63,994 nt of DNA from Pseudomonas sp. UMAB-08 (GCF_900095225.1 NZ_LT607428.1:40995-104988), one strand, 5' to 3'; numbered from the stretch's first letter, positions 19,562 to 30,034 are shown. Numbers and translations are program-made. The notes: a model not told the origin generated them from the sequence alone.

Positions 19562-20317
19562 TCAGTTTCCCGCGGCGCGACAAATCGCACCGAACTCATC
19601 TGCATTCAGGGAAGCTCCACCAATGAGCCCCCCATCGATATCCGGCATGCCGAACAGTTCAGCCGCATTGGCCGCCTTCACGCTGCCGCCATAAAGAAGT
19701 CGCACACCTTGTGCAACCTCAGCATTCTCTGCCGCCAACTGCGCACGAATGGCTGCGTGCACTTCCTGCGCCTGTTGGGGCGATGCAGTCAGTCCGGTAC
19801 CAATGGCCCAGACAGGCTCGTAAGCAATGACTGCATTTACAAAAGCACCGACGCCCAGCTCTTCGATGATGCTGCCAAGCTGACGCGCGACAACTTCAAA
19901 CGTCTTGCCCGCTTCGCGCTGCTCCAGGGTTTCCCCTACACACAACACCGGCGTCAAACCACACGCCTGAGCTGCCGCGAACTTGCGATTAAGGACGTCG
20001 TCGCGTTCGCCCATGATCTGGCGACGCTCAGAGTGCCCTACCAGCACCAGGGTACAGCCCGCATCAGCCAGCTGACTCGGTGAAGTCTCACCGGTCAACG
20101 CACCCTGCACTGGCTCTACCGCAGAATTCTGCGCACCTACGGCGATCAACTTGCCATCAAGGCCGTCAATCACCTGATTGATGTACAAACAAGGCGGAAA
20201 CACCGCTACATCAACACCGCTCGGCAAGGCCTGATTACGAAGGCCCTTGATCAGCTCAGCGACGCTGGCGCGGGTACCGTGCATCTTCCAGTTACCAGCT
20301 ACCATTAGGCGACGCAT
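19562..20317 (-). CDS. tpiA: triosephosphate isomerase
   Basis: 251-residue TIM barrel interconverting dihydroxyacetone phosphate and glyceraldehyde 3-phosphate. Catalytic Lys11 in GNWKMHG, the electrophilic His in LVGHSERR, catalytic Glu in AYEPVWAIGTG, and the phosphate loop YGGSVKAAN are present. Part of the glmM-tpiA-secG run. Confidence 0.98.
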   Translation of the reverse strand: MRRLMVAGNWKMHGTRASVAELIKGLRNQALPSGVDVAVFPPCLYINQVIDGLDGKLIAVGAQNSAVEPVQGALTGETSPSQLADAGCTLVLVGHSERRQIMGERDDVLNRKFAAAQACGLTPVLCVGETLEQREAGKTFEVVARQLGSIIEELGVGAFVNAVIAYEPVWAIGTGLTASPQQAQEVHAAIRAQLAAENAEVAQGVRLLYGGSVKAANAAELFGMPDIDGGLIGGASLNADEFGAICRAAGN

Positions 20318-20383
20318 GCTGTACCTCGTCGGTCAAAGTGGGCGCAGATGTTACCCAACCGCATCAACACTGGCAAGCCGAAA

Positions 20384-21721
20384 TCAGGCGCAAACTTCAG
20401 TAACCAGTTTTGCCAGCTCATCAGCGTAACCACGAACCAGGATTTCGTCGTCGCCTTCGACCATGACACGCACCAATGGCTCAGTGCCAGATTTGCGCAA
20501 CAGCACACGCCCACGACCACCCATAGCCACGGTAACGCGCTCGCAAGCCTCTTTCACGGCAGGATGCTGGACCGGGTCCACACCGCCTGCGAAGCGAACA
20601 TTAAGCAGCACCTGAGGACACTTGCGCAGCGCTTGTCGCGCCAACGCCAGGCTTTCGTCGCGACGACGCAGTGCAAGCAGAACCTGCAGCGCAGCAATAA
20701 TGGCGTCACCGGTCGTGGTGTGCTGGAAGCAGATAATGTGACCGGAGTTCTCACCACCGACCTGCCAGTTACGCTCAAGCAACTCCGCAACCACATAACG
20801 GTCGCCAACGCCCGCACGCACGAACGGAATATTCAAGTCCGCAAATGCCAGCTCAAGCCCGAGATTACTCATCAGCGTCCCAACGACACCGCCTTGCAGC
20901 TTGCCACGCTCATGTAAATCACGCGCAATGATGAACAAAAGGTCATCGCCGTCGACGATTGCACCCGTGTGATCGACCATCAGCACCCGGTCGCCATCGC
21001 CATCGAAGGCGATGCCCAGATCGGCATGCCCTGCCAGCACGGCAGCCTGCAAGTTGCCCATGTGGGTCGACCCGCAGTCTTCATTGATGTTCAAGCCGTT
21101 AGGCTCAGCCGACAACACTGTCACCTGAGCGCCCAATTCACGAAAAACGTTAGGCGCGACTTTGTAAGTGGCGCCGTGAGCGCAATCGATGACCAGCTTC
21201 AAGCCTGCAAAATCGGTACTGCTCGGAACACTGCTTTTACAGAATTCGATATAACGCCCGGCGGCATCGTTGATACGCGAAACCTTGCCCAGCTTATCGG
21301 ACTCAACCACCGTCATCGGCGCGTCAAGCAGCTCTTCGATCATCATTTCCACTTCGTCAGGCAACTTGGTGCCCTGGCCAGAGAAGAATTTGATGCCGTT
21401 GTCATGATGGGGATTGTGCGACGCACTGATCACAATGCCAGCTTCAGCATGAAAGGTACGGGTCAGATAGGCGATGGCAGGTGTAGGCATCGGCCCCAGG
21501 AGCATGACGTCAGCGCCAGCAGCCGAGAGACCGGCTTCCAGCGCCGATTCGAACATGTAGCCAGAAATGCGCGTGTCTTTACCGACCAGAACCCGGCAAG
21601 CGCCCAAGCGGCGGAACGCCATCCCTGCGGCCCAGCCGAGCTTGAGCATAAAATCCGGAGTAATCGGAAATTGGCCGACCCGGCCACGAATGCCGTCGGT
21701 ACCAAAATATTTTCTAGTCAT
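20384..21721 (-). CDS. glmM: phosphoglucosamine mutase
   Basis: 445 residues; converts glucosamine 6-phosphate to glucosamine 1-phosphate for peptidoglycan and LPS. The phosphoserine loop ISASHNPH places the active serine at about 101. The metal site DGDGDR and sugar-binding GGENSGH are intact, as is the phosphate-binding GRVLLRKSGTEPLVRVMVE. It follows folP by 16 bases. Confidence 0.97.
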   Translation of the reverse strand: MTRKYFGTDGIRGRVGQFPITPDFMLKLGWAAGMAFRRLGACRVLVGKDTRISGYMFESALEAGLSAAGADVMLLGPMPTPAIAYLTRTFHAEAGIVISASHNPHHDNGIKFFSGQGTKLPDEVEMMIEELLDAPMTVVESDKLGKVSRINDAAGRYIEFCKSSVPSSTDFAGLKLVIDCAHGATYKVAPNVFRELGAQVTVLSAEPNGLNINEDCGSTHMGNLQAAVLAGHADLGIAFDGDGDRVLMVDHTGAIVDGDDLLFIIARDLHERGKLQGGVVGTLMSNLGLELAFADLNIPFVRAGVGDRYVVAELLERNWQVGGENSGHIICFQHTTTGDAIIAALQVLLALRRRDESLALARQALRKCPQVLLNVRFAGGVDPVQHPAVKEACERVTVAMGGRGRVLLRKSGTEPLVRVMVEGDDEILVRGYADELAKLVTEVCA

Positions 21722-21737
21722 GGATGCTCCCTCATTC

Positions 21738-22589
21738 TTATTCAGCCGATTCGACAGCAGCGATCATTCGCACCACGTCGACGGTTTCGGCCACATCGTG
21801 CACACGTAAAATGCGTGCACCCTTGATCATGGCCATGGCAGCCAAAGCCAGACCACCAGAAAGCCTCTCGGCAACCGGACGCCCAAGCACCTGGCCAATC
21901 ATGCTCTTGCGCGACACACCCACCAATAACGGTCTGCCGAGCGCATGCAAGGCTTCCATATGCTTGAACAGACTCAGGTTGTGCTGAAGGTTTTTAGCAA
22001 AACCAAATCCCGGGTCGAGAATAATCCGCTCACGAGGTATGCCGACTGCGGCGCACTGCTCCATACGCTCGAGCAAAAACGCGGAAACCTCACCCACAAG
22101 ATCCTCATACTGCGGATTATCCTGCATATCGCCCGGCTCGCCGCGCATGTGCATCAGACACACAGGTAAACCTGTGGCTGCAGCAGCGTCCAGAGCACCT
22201 TCACGACGCAAAGAGCGCACATCGTTGATAAGGCCCGCACCGAGGCGCGCCGTCTCACGAATGACCGCTGGCGTTGAAGTATCGACCGAAATAATCACAT
22301 CAAGTTCGCGACTTAGCGCCTCGACGACAGGACCTATTCGCTCAAGCTCTTCGACAGGAGAAACTGCGCGCGCACCGGGCCGCGTGGATTCGCCACCGAC
22401 ATCGATCAACGTCGCACCGGCAGCCACCATCGCTTCAGCGTGGCGCAATGCCGCGTCGCGCTGGCTGAATCGGCCGCCGTCCGAAAAGGAGTCTGGCGTT
22501 ATGTTCAGGATGCCCATCACATGCGTATGGGCCAAATCAAGAACCCGGTTGCCACAAGGCAACCGGGTTGGGTACAGCGCAGAAGTCAT
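21738..22589 (-). CDS. folP: dihydropteroate synthase
   Basis: 283-residue folate-pathway TIM barrel condensing pterin diphosphate with p-aminobenzoate; the target of sulfonamides. Signatures: MGILNITPDSFSDGG, DVGGESTRPGA, DPGFGFAKN and VGVSRKSMIG. No obvious resistance-type insertion was noted in the substrate loops. It starts nine bases after ftsH, as in most proteobacteria. Confidence 0.97.
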   Translation of the reverse strand: MTSALYPTRLPCGNRVLDLAHTHVMGILNITPDSFSDGGRFSQRDAALRHAEAMVAAGATLIDVGGESTRPGARAVSPVEELERIGPVVEALSRELDVIISVDTSTPAVIRETARLGAGLINDVRSLRREGALDAAAATGLPVCLMHMRGEPGDMQDNPQYEDLVGEVSAFLLERMEQCAAVGIPRERIILDPGFGFAKNLQHNLSLFKHMEALHALGRPLLVGVSRKSMIGQVLGRPVAERLSGGLALAAMAMIKGARILRVHDVAETVDVVRMIAAVESAE

Positions 22590-22597
22590 GTCAGGCC

Positions 22598-24511
22598 TTA
22601 GAGTTCAGCAGCCGGACCGCCGATAGGGGTTTCTGGACGCGGGCCCAGAGGCGCTGCCGGAGTAGTACCGGAGCCACCTTCCCAATCACGCGGTTCGCGA
22701 GGAGCGCGACCGGCCATGATGTCATCGATCTGTTCAGCATCGATGGTTTCATATTTCATCAGCGCATCAGCCATCGCATCCAGTTTGTCACGGTTGTCCG
22801 TCAAGATCTGCTTGGCGCTGCCATAGCACTGATCAATGATGCTACGAACTTCTGAGTCGATAAGCCTTGCCGTTTCGGCAGACACGCTGGAGTGCTGACC
22901 ACCGCCGCCGCGACCGAGGTACATTTCACCCTCATCTTCGGCATACATCAACGGACCGAGTTTTTCCGACAGACCCCACTTGGTCACCATGTTCCGGGCA
23001 ATTTGACTTGCACGCATGATGTCGTTGGATGCGCCAGTAGTCACGCCGTCGAAGCCCAGGGTCATTTCTTCAGCGATCCGCCCGCCATAAAGCGAGCATA
23101 TCTGACTGATCAGCGCGCGCTTGGACAAGCTGTAACGATCTTCTTCAGGCAAGAACATGGTCACACCCAGCGCACGACCACGCGGAATGATCGACACCTT
23201 ATAAACCGGATCATGCTCAGGCACCACGCGACCCACGATGGCGTGACCCGCTTCGTGATAAGCCGTGTTCCGTTTCTCTTTCTCGGACATGACCATTGAT
23301 TTGCGCTCGGCGCCCATCATGATCTTGTCTTTGGCCAACTCGAACTCTTTCATCTCAACGATGCGCTTACCAGTGCGCGCGGCAAACAGAGAAGCTTCGT
23401 TGACCAGGTTAGCCAGGTCAGCACCGGAGAAGCCCGGCGTACCACGAGCGATCACGCCCGGGTTGACGTCTTCACCCATTGGCACTTTGCGCATATGGAC
23501 TTTCAAAATCTGTTCGCGACCACGAATATCCGGCAGACCCACCACCACCTGACGGTCGAAGCGACCTGGACGCAGCAGCGCTGGGTCGAGTACGTCCGGA
23601 CGGTTGGTAGCGGCGATGACGATGATGCCGTCATTCACTTCGAAACCATCCATCTCCACCAGCAACTGGTTGAGCGTCTGCTCACGCTCATCGTGACCAC
23701 CACCCATGCCAGCACCACGATGGCGACCGACCGCATCGATTTCGTCGATGAAGATGATGCAAGGCGCATGCTTCTTGGCTTGCTCGAACATGTCACGGAC
23801 GCGGCTTGCACCAACGCCTACGAACATCTCGACAAAGTCGGAGCCGGAAATCGTGAAGAACGGCACCTTGGCTTCACCCGCAATGGCCTTGGCCAAAAGG
23901 GTTTTACCGGTACCAGGCGGGCCAACCATCAGCACGCCGCGTGGGATCCGGCCGCCCAGACGCTGGAACTTGCCCGGATCACGGAGGAACTCAACGAGTT
24001 CGCCCACTTCTTCTTTGGCTTCATCGCAACCGGCGACGTCGCCCAGCGTGGTCTTGACCTGATCCTCGGACAGCAGTCGCGCCTTGCTCTTGCCAAAACT
24101 CATCGGCCCGCCTTTACCGCCGGCACCACCTTGCATCTGCCGCATAAAGAACATGAAGACAGCGATGATCACCAGGATCGGGAAGCTTGCGACCAGAAGC
24201 TGAGTCCAGATGCTCTGCTGCTCAGGCTGCTTGCCTTCGATCACTACATTGTTGTCGACCAGATCTCCGATCAGACCATTGTCCTGAATCGCCGGACGAA
24301 TAGTCTTGAAGGAGTCGCCATCGGCACGCTTGCCGGTGATGACATAACCGTCGACGGCAACCTTCTCGACCTTGCCATCCTTAACCTGCTGGATGAACTC
24401 GGAATAGTTGAGGGTTTGCGGCTCGTTTGGGCTGGAGAAGTTGTTCATCACTGTCACCAGGACAGCGGCGATGATCAACCACAGGATCAAATTCTTTGCC
24501 ATATCGTTCAA
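22598..24511 (-). CDS. ftsH: ATP-dependent zinc metalloprotease FtsH
   Basis: 637-residue membrane-anchored AAA+ protease. Two N-terminal transmembrane helices flank a small periplasmic domain (about 30-100). Walker A GPPGTGKT is at 197-204, IIFIDEIDAVG is Walker B, and the zinc motif HEAGH is at 419-423. The TTG at 24511 is preferred because GAGGG lies seven bases before it; an ATG three codons later is the commonly annotated start. The C-terminus is Gly/Pro-rich. FtsH degrades misfolded membrane proteins and regulators such as sigma-32 and LpxC. Confidence 0.97.
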   Translation of the reverse strand: MNDMAKNLILWLIIAAVLVTVMNNFSSPNEPQTLNYSEFIQQVKDGKVEKVAVDGYVITGKRADGDSFKTIRPAIQDNGLIGDLVDNNVVIEGKQPEQQSIWTQLLVASFPILVIIAVFMFFMRQMQGGAGGKGGPMSFGKSKARLLSEDQVKTTLGDVAGCDEAKEEVGELVEFLRDPGKFQRLGGRIPRGVLMVGPPGTGKTLLAKAIAGEAKVPFFTISGSDFVEMFVGVGASRVRDMFEQAKKHAPCIIFIDEIDAVGRHRGAGMGGGHDEREQTLNQLLVEMDGFEVNDGIIVIAATNRPDVLDPALLRPGRFDRQVVVGLPDIRGREQILKVHMRKVPMGEDVNPGVIARGTPGFSGADLANLVNEASLFAARTGKRIVEMKEFELAKDKIMMGAERKSMVMSEKEKRNTAYHEAGHAIVGRVVPEHDPVYKVSIIPRGRALGVTMFLPEEDRYSLSKRALISQICSLYGGRIAEEMTLGFDGVTTGASNDIMRASQIARNMVTKWGLSEKLGPLMYAEDEGEMYLGRGGGGQHSSVSAETARLIDSEVRSIIDQCYGSAKQILTDNRDKLDAMADALMKYETIDAEQIDDIMAGRAPREPRDWEGGSGTTPAAPLGPRPETPIGGPAAEL

Positions 24512-24695
24512 TTAGCTACCCTCTGAAGCAAGCTCCACGCAGGAGCGTGCCTCGCATGATATTCACCGGCCTAACTTACTACATTACCTACGGGTGTGGC
24601 AGGCGCCGTCTGTAACCCTTTGTGAAACGTTGACTACATCATGTTCGTTTATGCTTCGTTGGCAAGGCTATTTAATAAAACCTATCGCCTCTACA

Positions 24696-25346
24696 TCAAA
24701 GCCGCTCAACGCTTTCAGCGCCCTTGATGCCGCGAAACCCTCGACCCAGCAAATACTGCTCGCGAGACCGATCGCGTGAAGCCGCCGGTTTGCGCATCTG
24801 GACCTTGTCAAACACTTGGCGAACCGACTTATGGAACGCGTCGAAACCATCGCCCTGGAAAATCTTGACCAGAAAATCACCACCTGGACGCAATACACGA
24901 CCCGCCAAATCAAGCGACAGCTCGCAAAGAAACATAGCGCGAGGCATGTCAACAGCAGCCAGTCCACTCATATTGGGGGCCATATCGGAAATCACAAGGT
25001 CTACTTGAGTATTACCGACAGCCTCGAGGATTTGAGCCAGCACCGTATCTTCAGTGAAATCGCCCTGAATGAAGGTCACATCAGGGATGCTGTCCATTTC
25101 GAGAATGTCTGAGGCGATCAACCGACCCTGACCACCAATCAGACGACTGGTGACCTGCGACCAGCCTCCTGGCGCGGCGCCAAGGTCGATAACGGTCATG
25201 CCTGGGCGGATCAACCGGTCCTTTTCCTGGATCTCCAGGAGCTTGTAGCTGGCACGCGAACGATACCCGTCTTTTTGCGCCATTTTGACGTAGGGGTCGT
25301 CGAAATGTTCTTTCAACCAGTTATGGCTTGTTTTGGAACGGGCCAC
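24696..25346 (-). CDS. rlmE: 23S rRNA (uridine-2'-O)-methyltransferase
   Basis: 216 residues from a GTG start at 25346 with GAGGTG upstream. It methylates U2552 of 23S rRNA. The Rossmann motif VIDLGAAPGGWSQV, VDLVISDMAPNMSG and FLVKIFQGDGFD supply the K-D-K catalytic set. Also called RrmJ/FtsJ. Divergent from yhbY; next to ftsH as in E. coli. Confidence 0.96.
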   Translation of the reverse strand: MARSKTSHNWLKEHFDDPYVKMAQKDGYRSRASYKLLEIQEKDRLIRPGMTVIDLGAAPGGWSQVTSRLIGGQGRLIASDILEMDSIPDVTFIQGDFTEDTVLAQILEAVGNTQVDLVISDMAPNMSGLAAVDMPRAMFLCELSLDLAGRVLRPGGDFLVKIFQGDGFDAFHKSVRQVFDKVQMRKPAASRDRSREQYLLGRGFRGIKGAESVERL

Positions 25347-25450
25347 AGGGCACCTCAAAAATAAACGAGTCGTGATTAACTGGGCGGTCCCGGACTCGCT
25401 CGGGTAAACTGGCCGCCGCTTTTTACAAGATCAGACGCAGGGGTCAGATT

Positions 25451-25762
25451 ATGCCGCTCACTCAGGAGCAGAAGAAACAGTACAAATCTATTGGCCACCA
25501 TCTGAAACCGGTATTGATTGTGGCTGACAATGGTTTGACTGAAGGTGTTTTAGCCGAACTTGAACGCGCATTGGGCGATCACGAGCTGATTAAAATCAAA
25601 CTCAACATCCTCGACCGCGAAAGCCGCCTGGAGGCCGTTGCAGCGTTGTGCAAGGCCGGCAAAGCGGATTTAGTGCAAGTCATCGGTAAAATGGCGTTGA
25701 TTTATCGCAAGAACGCCAAGGTAAACAAGCTGTTGTCCAACGTCCACCGCTTCCACGCATAA
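25451..25762 (+). CDS. yhbY: YhbY family CRM-domain RNA-binding protein
   Basis: 103-residue single CRM domain: LTQEQKKQYKSIGHHLKPVL, then IKIKLN and VQVIGKMALIYRK with the conserved GK.A.LYR motif. The family binds pre-50S ribosomal particles. The only plus-strand gene between ftsH and recN, divergent from rlmE and tail-to-tail with the DUF4149 gene. Confidence 0.93.
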   Translation: MPLTQEQKKQYKSIGHHLKPVLIVADNGLTEGVLAELERALGDHELIKIKLNILDRESRLEAVAALCKAGKADLVQVIGKMALIYRKNAKVNKLLSNVHRFHA

Positions 25763-25770
25763 CCAAGCGG

Positions 25771-26226
25771 TCAGGGGCGCGCAATGCGCGCCCCGCCACT
25801 TCCACCCGGCACAGGCTGGATAACCAGCAGCAGTCCGGACAGCGCAAGCATCAGGTAGCTCAGCAATTGCCAACGCACGGCATCTGGCAGCCATTGGTAC
25901 AGCACGTAATAACTCGCTGAAGCCAACGTCGCGATCAGCAGCAATTGCCCGCGCACATCAAGCCAAAGACTCGACAGGCGCTCGGCCTGTACCAGCACCA
26001 CCATCTGCAATATCGCGCAAAAACCTGCAAACGCGACCAGCAACGTCCCTGAAAGATTGGCAACCTCATCAATCAGCAGTGGCGCCAGACCTGTTTGCTC
26101 CAGCACCGTCAACATCGCAAGATGCAGCAATACCAGGCCGCCCACCCATAACGTCTGGGCGAGCTGCCAGATAATTGCGCCCGCACGATACGGGCGACAG
26201 CTGTTAGATATGGCTGACTTCGACAA
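25771..26226 (-). CDS. DUF4149-type membrane protein
   Basis: 151 residues with four predicted membrane helices (around 25-45, 55-75, 90-110 and 118-137). Pattern and position between greA and yhbY match the DUF4149 proteins of pseudomonads. The only plausible start is TTG at 26226, inside the last 23 bases of greA, implying coupling to greA translation. Function unknown; the C-terminus is a short Gly/Arg-rich tail. Confidence 0.75.
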   Translation of the reverse strand: MSKSAISNSCRPYRAGAIIWQLAQTLWVGGLVLLHLAMLTVLEQTGLAPLLIDEVANLSGTLLVAFAGFCAILQMVVLVQAERLSSLWLDVRGQLLLIATLASASYYVLYQWLPDAVRWQLLSYLMLALSGLLLVIQPVPGGSGGARIARP

Positions 26227-26680
26227 TCTCGTACTCGATCACACCACTTGGTGTTCTGACTGTCACCACTTCACCCTCTTCCTTGGCAATCAAGGCACGA
26301 GCGATAGGTGAGCCGACCGAAAGTTTGCCCTGCTTGATATCCGCTTCGTCTTCACCAACGATCTGATATTTCACGCGCTCATCGGTTTCGACGTTAGCAA
26401 TCTCGACAGTCGTGCCGAATATCACCTTGCCGGTGTGCACAATCGTCGTCACATCAATGACCACTGCGTTCTGCAGTCGGCCTTCAATATCACGAACCCG
26501 CGCTTCCACCATGCCCTGCTGCTCGCGAGCAGCATGGTATTCGGCGTTTTCCTTGAGATCACCCAGCTCACGTGCAGTGCCGATGTCCTGGCTGAGCTTG
26601 GGGCGGATCACCTTAGTCAGGTGAGTCAATTCTTCTTCCAGGGCGCGAGCGCCCCGAACAGTCATTGGATATTTAGTCAT
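26204..26680 (-). CDS. greA: transcription elongation factor GreA
   Basis: 158 residues. The N-terminal coiled coil (LEEELTHLTKVIRPKLSQDI to ENAEYHAAREQQ) carries the acidic tip that enters the RNAP channel. The C-terminal FKBP-like domain has SVGSPIARALIAKEEGEVV. It rescues backtracked polymerase. Its ATG overlaps the carB stop as ATGA, so it is read from the carAB transcript. Confidence 0.97.
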   Translation of the reverse strand: MTKYPMTVRGARALEEELTHLTKVIRPKLSQDIGTARELGDLKENAEYHAAREQQGMVEARVRDIEGRLQNAVVIDVTTIVHTGKVIFGTTVEIANVETDERVKYQIVGEDEADIKQGKLSVGSPIARALIAKEEGEVVTVRTPSGVIEYEIVEVSHI

Positions 26681-29600
26681 ACCTTTAATCCTGCATGTAG
26701 ATCCTGCAAGCGCCGTACAGTCTTCTCTGGACCGAACTTCAGCGCTTCACAGATGGCTTCACCCGCAGCGATGGTGGTCGTGCAGTAGATTTTGTGCTGC
26801 AAGGCATTACGACGAATAGAGTAGGAATCAGCGATCGACTGACGGCCCTCAGTGGTGTTGATGATCAGCGTGACTTCGTCATTTTTGATCATATCGACTA
26901 CGTGTGGACGACCTTCTGTCACCTTGTTGACGCGACGCACTTTCAGGCCCGCAGCCTCAATCAACTGAGCGGTTCCGGCCGTCGCGACAATTTCGAAGCC
27001 CAGATTGATCAGGTCACGCGCGACACCGGCCACGAGCGGCTTGTCGTCATCACGAACGCTGATGAACGCAGTGCCACCGGTCGGAAGTAGCTCGCTGGCA
27101 CCCATTTGAGCCTTGGCGAAGGCTTCACCAAACGTATCACCCACACCCATGACTTCGCCGGTGGACTTCATCTCCGGGCCGAGAATCGGGTCAACACCCG
27201 GGAACTTGGCAAACGGGAACACCGCTTCTTTCACGCTGTAGAAGTTTGGAATGATTTCTTTGGTGAACCCAATTTCCTTCAGGGTTTTACCGGCCATGAC
27301 GCGCGCAGCGATCATTGCCAGGGATACACCGATGCACTTGGACACGAACGGCACGGTACGCGAGGCACGCGGGTTGACTTCAATGACGTAGATGTCATCG
27401 CCTTGCAGCGCCAACTGTACGTTCATCAAGCCGATAACGCCCAGCTCCAGAGCCATTTTCTTGACCTGTTCGCGCATCTCGTCCTGGATATGCGCAGGCA
27501 GCGAGTACGGCGGGAGCGAGCATGCGGAGTCACCGGAGTGAACGCCTGCCTGTTCAATGTGCTGCATGATCGCGCCAATGACTACGTCAGTGCCGTCACA
27601 GACCGCATCGACATCCATCTCGATGGCGCAGTTGAGGAAGTGATCCAGCAGCACCGGACTGTCATTGGACACTTTCACCGCATCACGCAAGTAGCGCTTG
27701 AGCTCTTCTTCTTCGTAAACGATTTCCATCGCCCGACCGCCCAACACGTAGGACGGACGCACCACCAGCGGGTAACCAATCTTGCCTGCGGCGCGAATGG
27801 CTTCATCTTCGCTGCGCACAGTGGCGTTAGGCGGCTGACGCAAATTCAGACGCTCGACCATCTGCTGGAAGCGCTCACGGTCTTCGGCACGGTCGATTGA
27901 GTCAGGGCTGGTACCAATGATTGGTACGCCAGCTTCCTCAAGGGCACGCGCCAGTTTCAGCGGAGTTTGGCCGCCGTACTGAACGATCACGCCTTTTGGC
28001 TTCTCGACCCGGCAGATTTCCAGCACGTCTTCCAGGGTTACTGGTTCAAAGTACAGGCGATCCGAGGTATCGAAATCGGTGGATACGGTTTCCGGGTTGC
28101 AGTTGACCATGATGGTCTCGTACCCGTCTTCGCGCAGGGCCAGTGCCGCATGTACGCAGCAGTAGTCGAACTCGATGCCTTGGCCGATGCGGTTCGGACC
28201 ACCGCCCAGAATCATGATCTTGTCGCGCGTCGACGGATTGGCCTCGCACTCTTCCTCGTAGGTCGAGTACAGATAAGCGGTATCGGTGGCGAACTCGGCC
28301 GCGCAGGTATCGACGCGCTTGTAGACCGGGAAGATCTCAAGCTTGTGACGATGGCGACGCAGGTTTTTCTCGGTGACGCCCAGCAGCTTGGCCAGACGCG
28401 CATCGGAGAAGCCTTTGCGCTTGAGGCGGAACATCAGGTCACGGTCGATGGTAGCCAGACCCAACGTCTTGATCTTCTCTTCTTCCTTGACCAGATCTTC
28501 GATCTGAACCAGGAACCAAGGGTCGATCATGTTCATGCTGAAAATTTCTTCAACCGTCATGCCCGCACGGAAGGCGTCTGCCACGTACCAGATGCGCTCA
28601 GCGCCCGGCACCGTCAGCTCACGCTTGAGCACAGCCATGCTTTCCGGGTTGGTCAGGTCAAGCTTGGGGTCCAGACCGCAGACACCCACTTCCAGACCGC
28701 GCAGGGCTTTCTGCAGGGATTCCTGGAAGGTACGGCCGATGGCCATGACTTCGCCGACCGACTTCATCTGCGTGGTCAGGCGTGCGTCGGCCTTGGGGAA
28801 TTTTTCAAAGGCGAAGCGTGGCAGTTTGGTGACCACGTAATCGATCGAAGGCTCGAACGACGCCGGGGTCTTGCCGCCGGTGATTTCGTTCTGCAGTTCG
28901 TCGAGGGTGTAACCAATTGCCAGCTTGGCCGCGACCCGGGCAATCGGGAAGCCAGTGGCTTTCGAGGCCAGCGCCGAAGAACGGGAAACCCGTGGGTTCA
29001 TCTCGATCACGACCATACGGCCGGTGTCCGGGCAGATACCGAACTGCACGTTCGAGCCGCCGGTCTCCACGCCGATCTCACGCAGTACCGCCAGCGAGGC
29101 GTTACGCATGATCTGGTATTCCTTGTCGGTCAGCGTCTGTGCTGGCGCAACAGTGATCGAGTCGCCGGTGTGAACGCCCATCGGGTCAAAGTTTTCGATG
29201 GAGCAGACGATGATGCAGTTGTCCTTTTTGTCGCGGACCACTTCCATCTCGTACTCTTTCCAACCGATCAGCGATTCGTCGATCAGCAGCTCTTTGGTCG
29301 GCGACAGGTCCAGACCACGGTTGCAGATCTCTTCGAATTCTTCGCGATTGTAAGCAATACCGCCACCTGTGCCGCCCATCGTGAAGGACGGACGGATGAT
29401 GCACGGGAAGCCCAGTTTTTCCAGGACGACGTAAGCTTCTTCCATGGTGTGGGCAATACCCGAACGCGGGCAATCCAGACCGATGGACTTCATTGCCTTG
29501 TCAAAGCGCGAACGGTCTTCGGCCTTGTCGATGGTGTCGGCATTGGCGCCGATCATTTCGACGCCGAATTTTTCCAGAACACCTTCGCGCTCCAGGTCCA

Positions 29601-29898
29601 ATGCGCAGTTCAGCGCAGTCTGGCCACCCATGGTTGGCAGCAGCGCGTCTGGACGCTCCTTCTCGATGATCTTGGCAACGGTCTGCCATTTGATCGGTTC
29701 GATGTAGGTCGCGTCGGCCATTGACGGGTCGGTCATGATGGTCGCTGGGTTGGAGTTCACCAGGATGACGCGGTAACCCTCCTCGCGCAGGGCTTTGCAG
29801 GCCTGGGCGCCGGAGTAGTCGAATTCACAGGCCTGGCCGATCACGATGGGGCCGGCGCCGAGAATCAGGATGCTTTTTATATCTGTACGTTTTGGCAT
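26677..29898 (-). CDS. carB: carbamoyl-phosphate synthase large subunit
   Basis: 1073 residues, complete. Two homologous ATP-grasp halves: the first begins KSILILGAGPIVIGQACEFD, the second near residue 560 has MILGGGPNRIGQGIEFDYCC. The C-terminal MGS-like allosteric domain has TGGTAFISVRDDDKPL. It makes carbamoyl phosphate for arginine and pyrimidines with CarA. In P. aeruginosa a separate gene lies between carA and carB; here there is only a 136-base gap. Confidence 0.98.
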   Translation of the reverse strand: MPKRTDIKSILILGAGPIVIGQACEFDYSGAQACKALREEGYRVILVNSNPATIMTDPSMADATYIEPIKWQTVAKIIEKERPDALLPTMGGQTALNCALDLEREGVLEKFGVEMIGANADTIDKAEDRSRFDKAMKSIGLDCPRSGIAHTMEEAYVVLEKLGFPCIIRPSFTMGGTGGGIAYNREEFEEICNRGLDLSPTKELLIDESLIGWKEYEMEVVRDKKDNCIIVCSIENFDPMGVHTGDSITVAPAQTLTDKEYQIMRNASLAVLREIGVETGGSNVQFGICPDTGRMVVIEMNPRVSRSSALASKATGFPIARVAAKLAIGYTLDELQNEITGGKTPASFEPSIDYVVTKLPRFAFEKFPKADARLTTQMKSVGEVMAIGRTFQESLQKALRGLEVGVCGLDPKLDLTNPESMAVLKRELTVPGAERIWYVADAFRAGMTVEEIFSMNMIDPWFLVQIEDLVKEEEKIKTLGLATIDRDLMFRLKRKGFSDARLAKLLGVTEKNLRRHRHKLEIFPVYKRVDTCAAEFATDTAYLYSTYEEECEANPSTRDKIMILGGGPNRIGQGIEFDYCCVHAALALREDGYETIMVNCNPETVSTDFDTSDRLYFEPVTLEDVLEICRVEKPKGVIVQYGGQTPLKLARALEEAGVPIIGTSPDSIDRAEDRERFQQMVERLNLRQPPNATVRSEDEAIRAAGKIGYPLVVRPSYVLGGRAMEIVYEEEELKRYLRDAVKVSNDSPVLLDHFLNCAIEMDVDAVCDGTDVVIGAIMQHIEQAGVHSGDSACSLPPYSLPAHIQDEMREQVKKMALELGVIGLMNVQLALQGDDIYVIEVNPRASRTVPFVSKCIGVSLAMIAARVMAGKTLKEIGFTKEIIPNFYSVKEAVFPFAKFPGVDPILGPEMKSTGEVMGVGDTFGEAFAKAQMGASELLPTGGTAFISVRDDDKPLVAGVARDLINLGFEIVATAGTAQLIEAAGLKVRRVNKVTEGRPHVVDMIKNDEVTLIINTTEGRQSIADSYSIRRNALQHKIYCTTTIAAGEAICEALKFGPEKTVRRLQDLHAGLKV

Positions 29899-30034
29899 GG
29901 GTTGTCACTCAAATCCGTAGGTCAGTCGGCAAGCCGTCTTGAATATTTCTCTGAGGGGGTCGGATGGACCATCCAGACAGTCAATCGTCCGGGCTCCACA
30001 CACCCCCTGCTCGCTACATTCTCAAGGCAACCGG

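Noticed and set aside
27967..29724. 585-codon plus-strand open frame
   Set aside because: Antisense shadow of carB; no family pattern.
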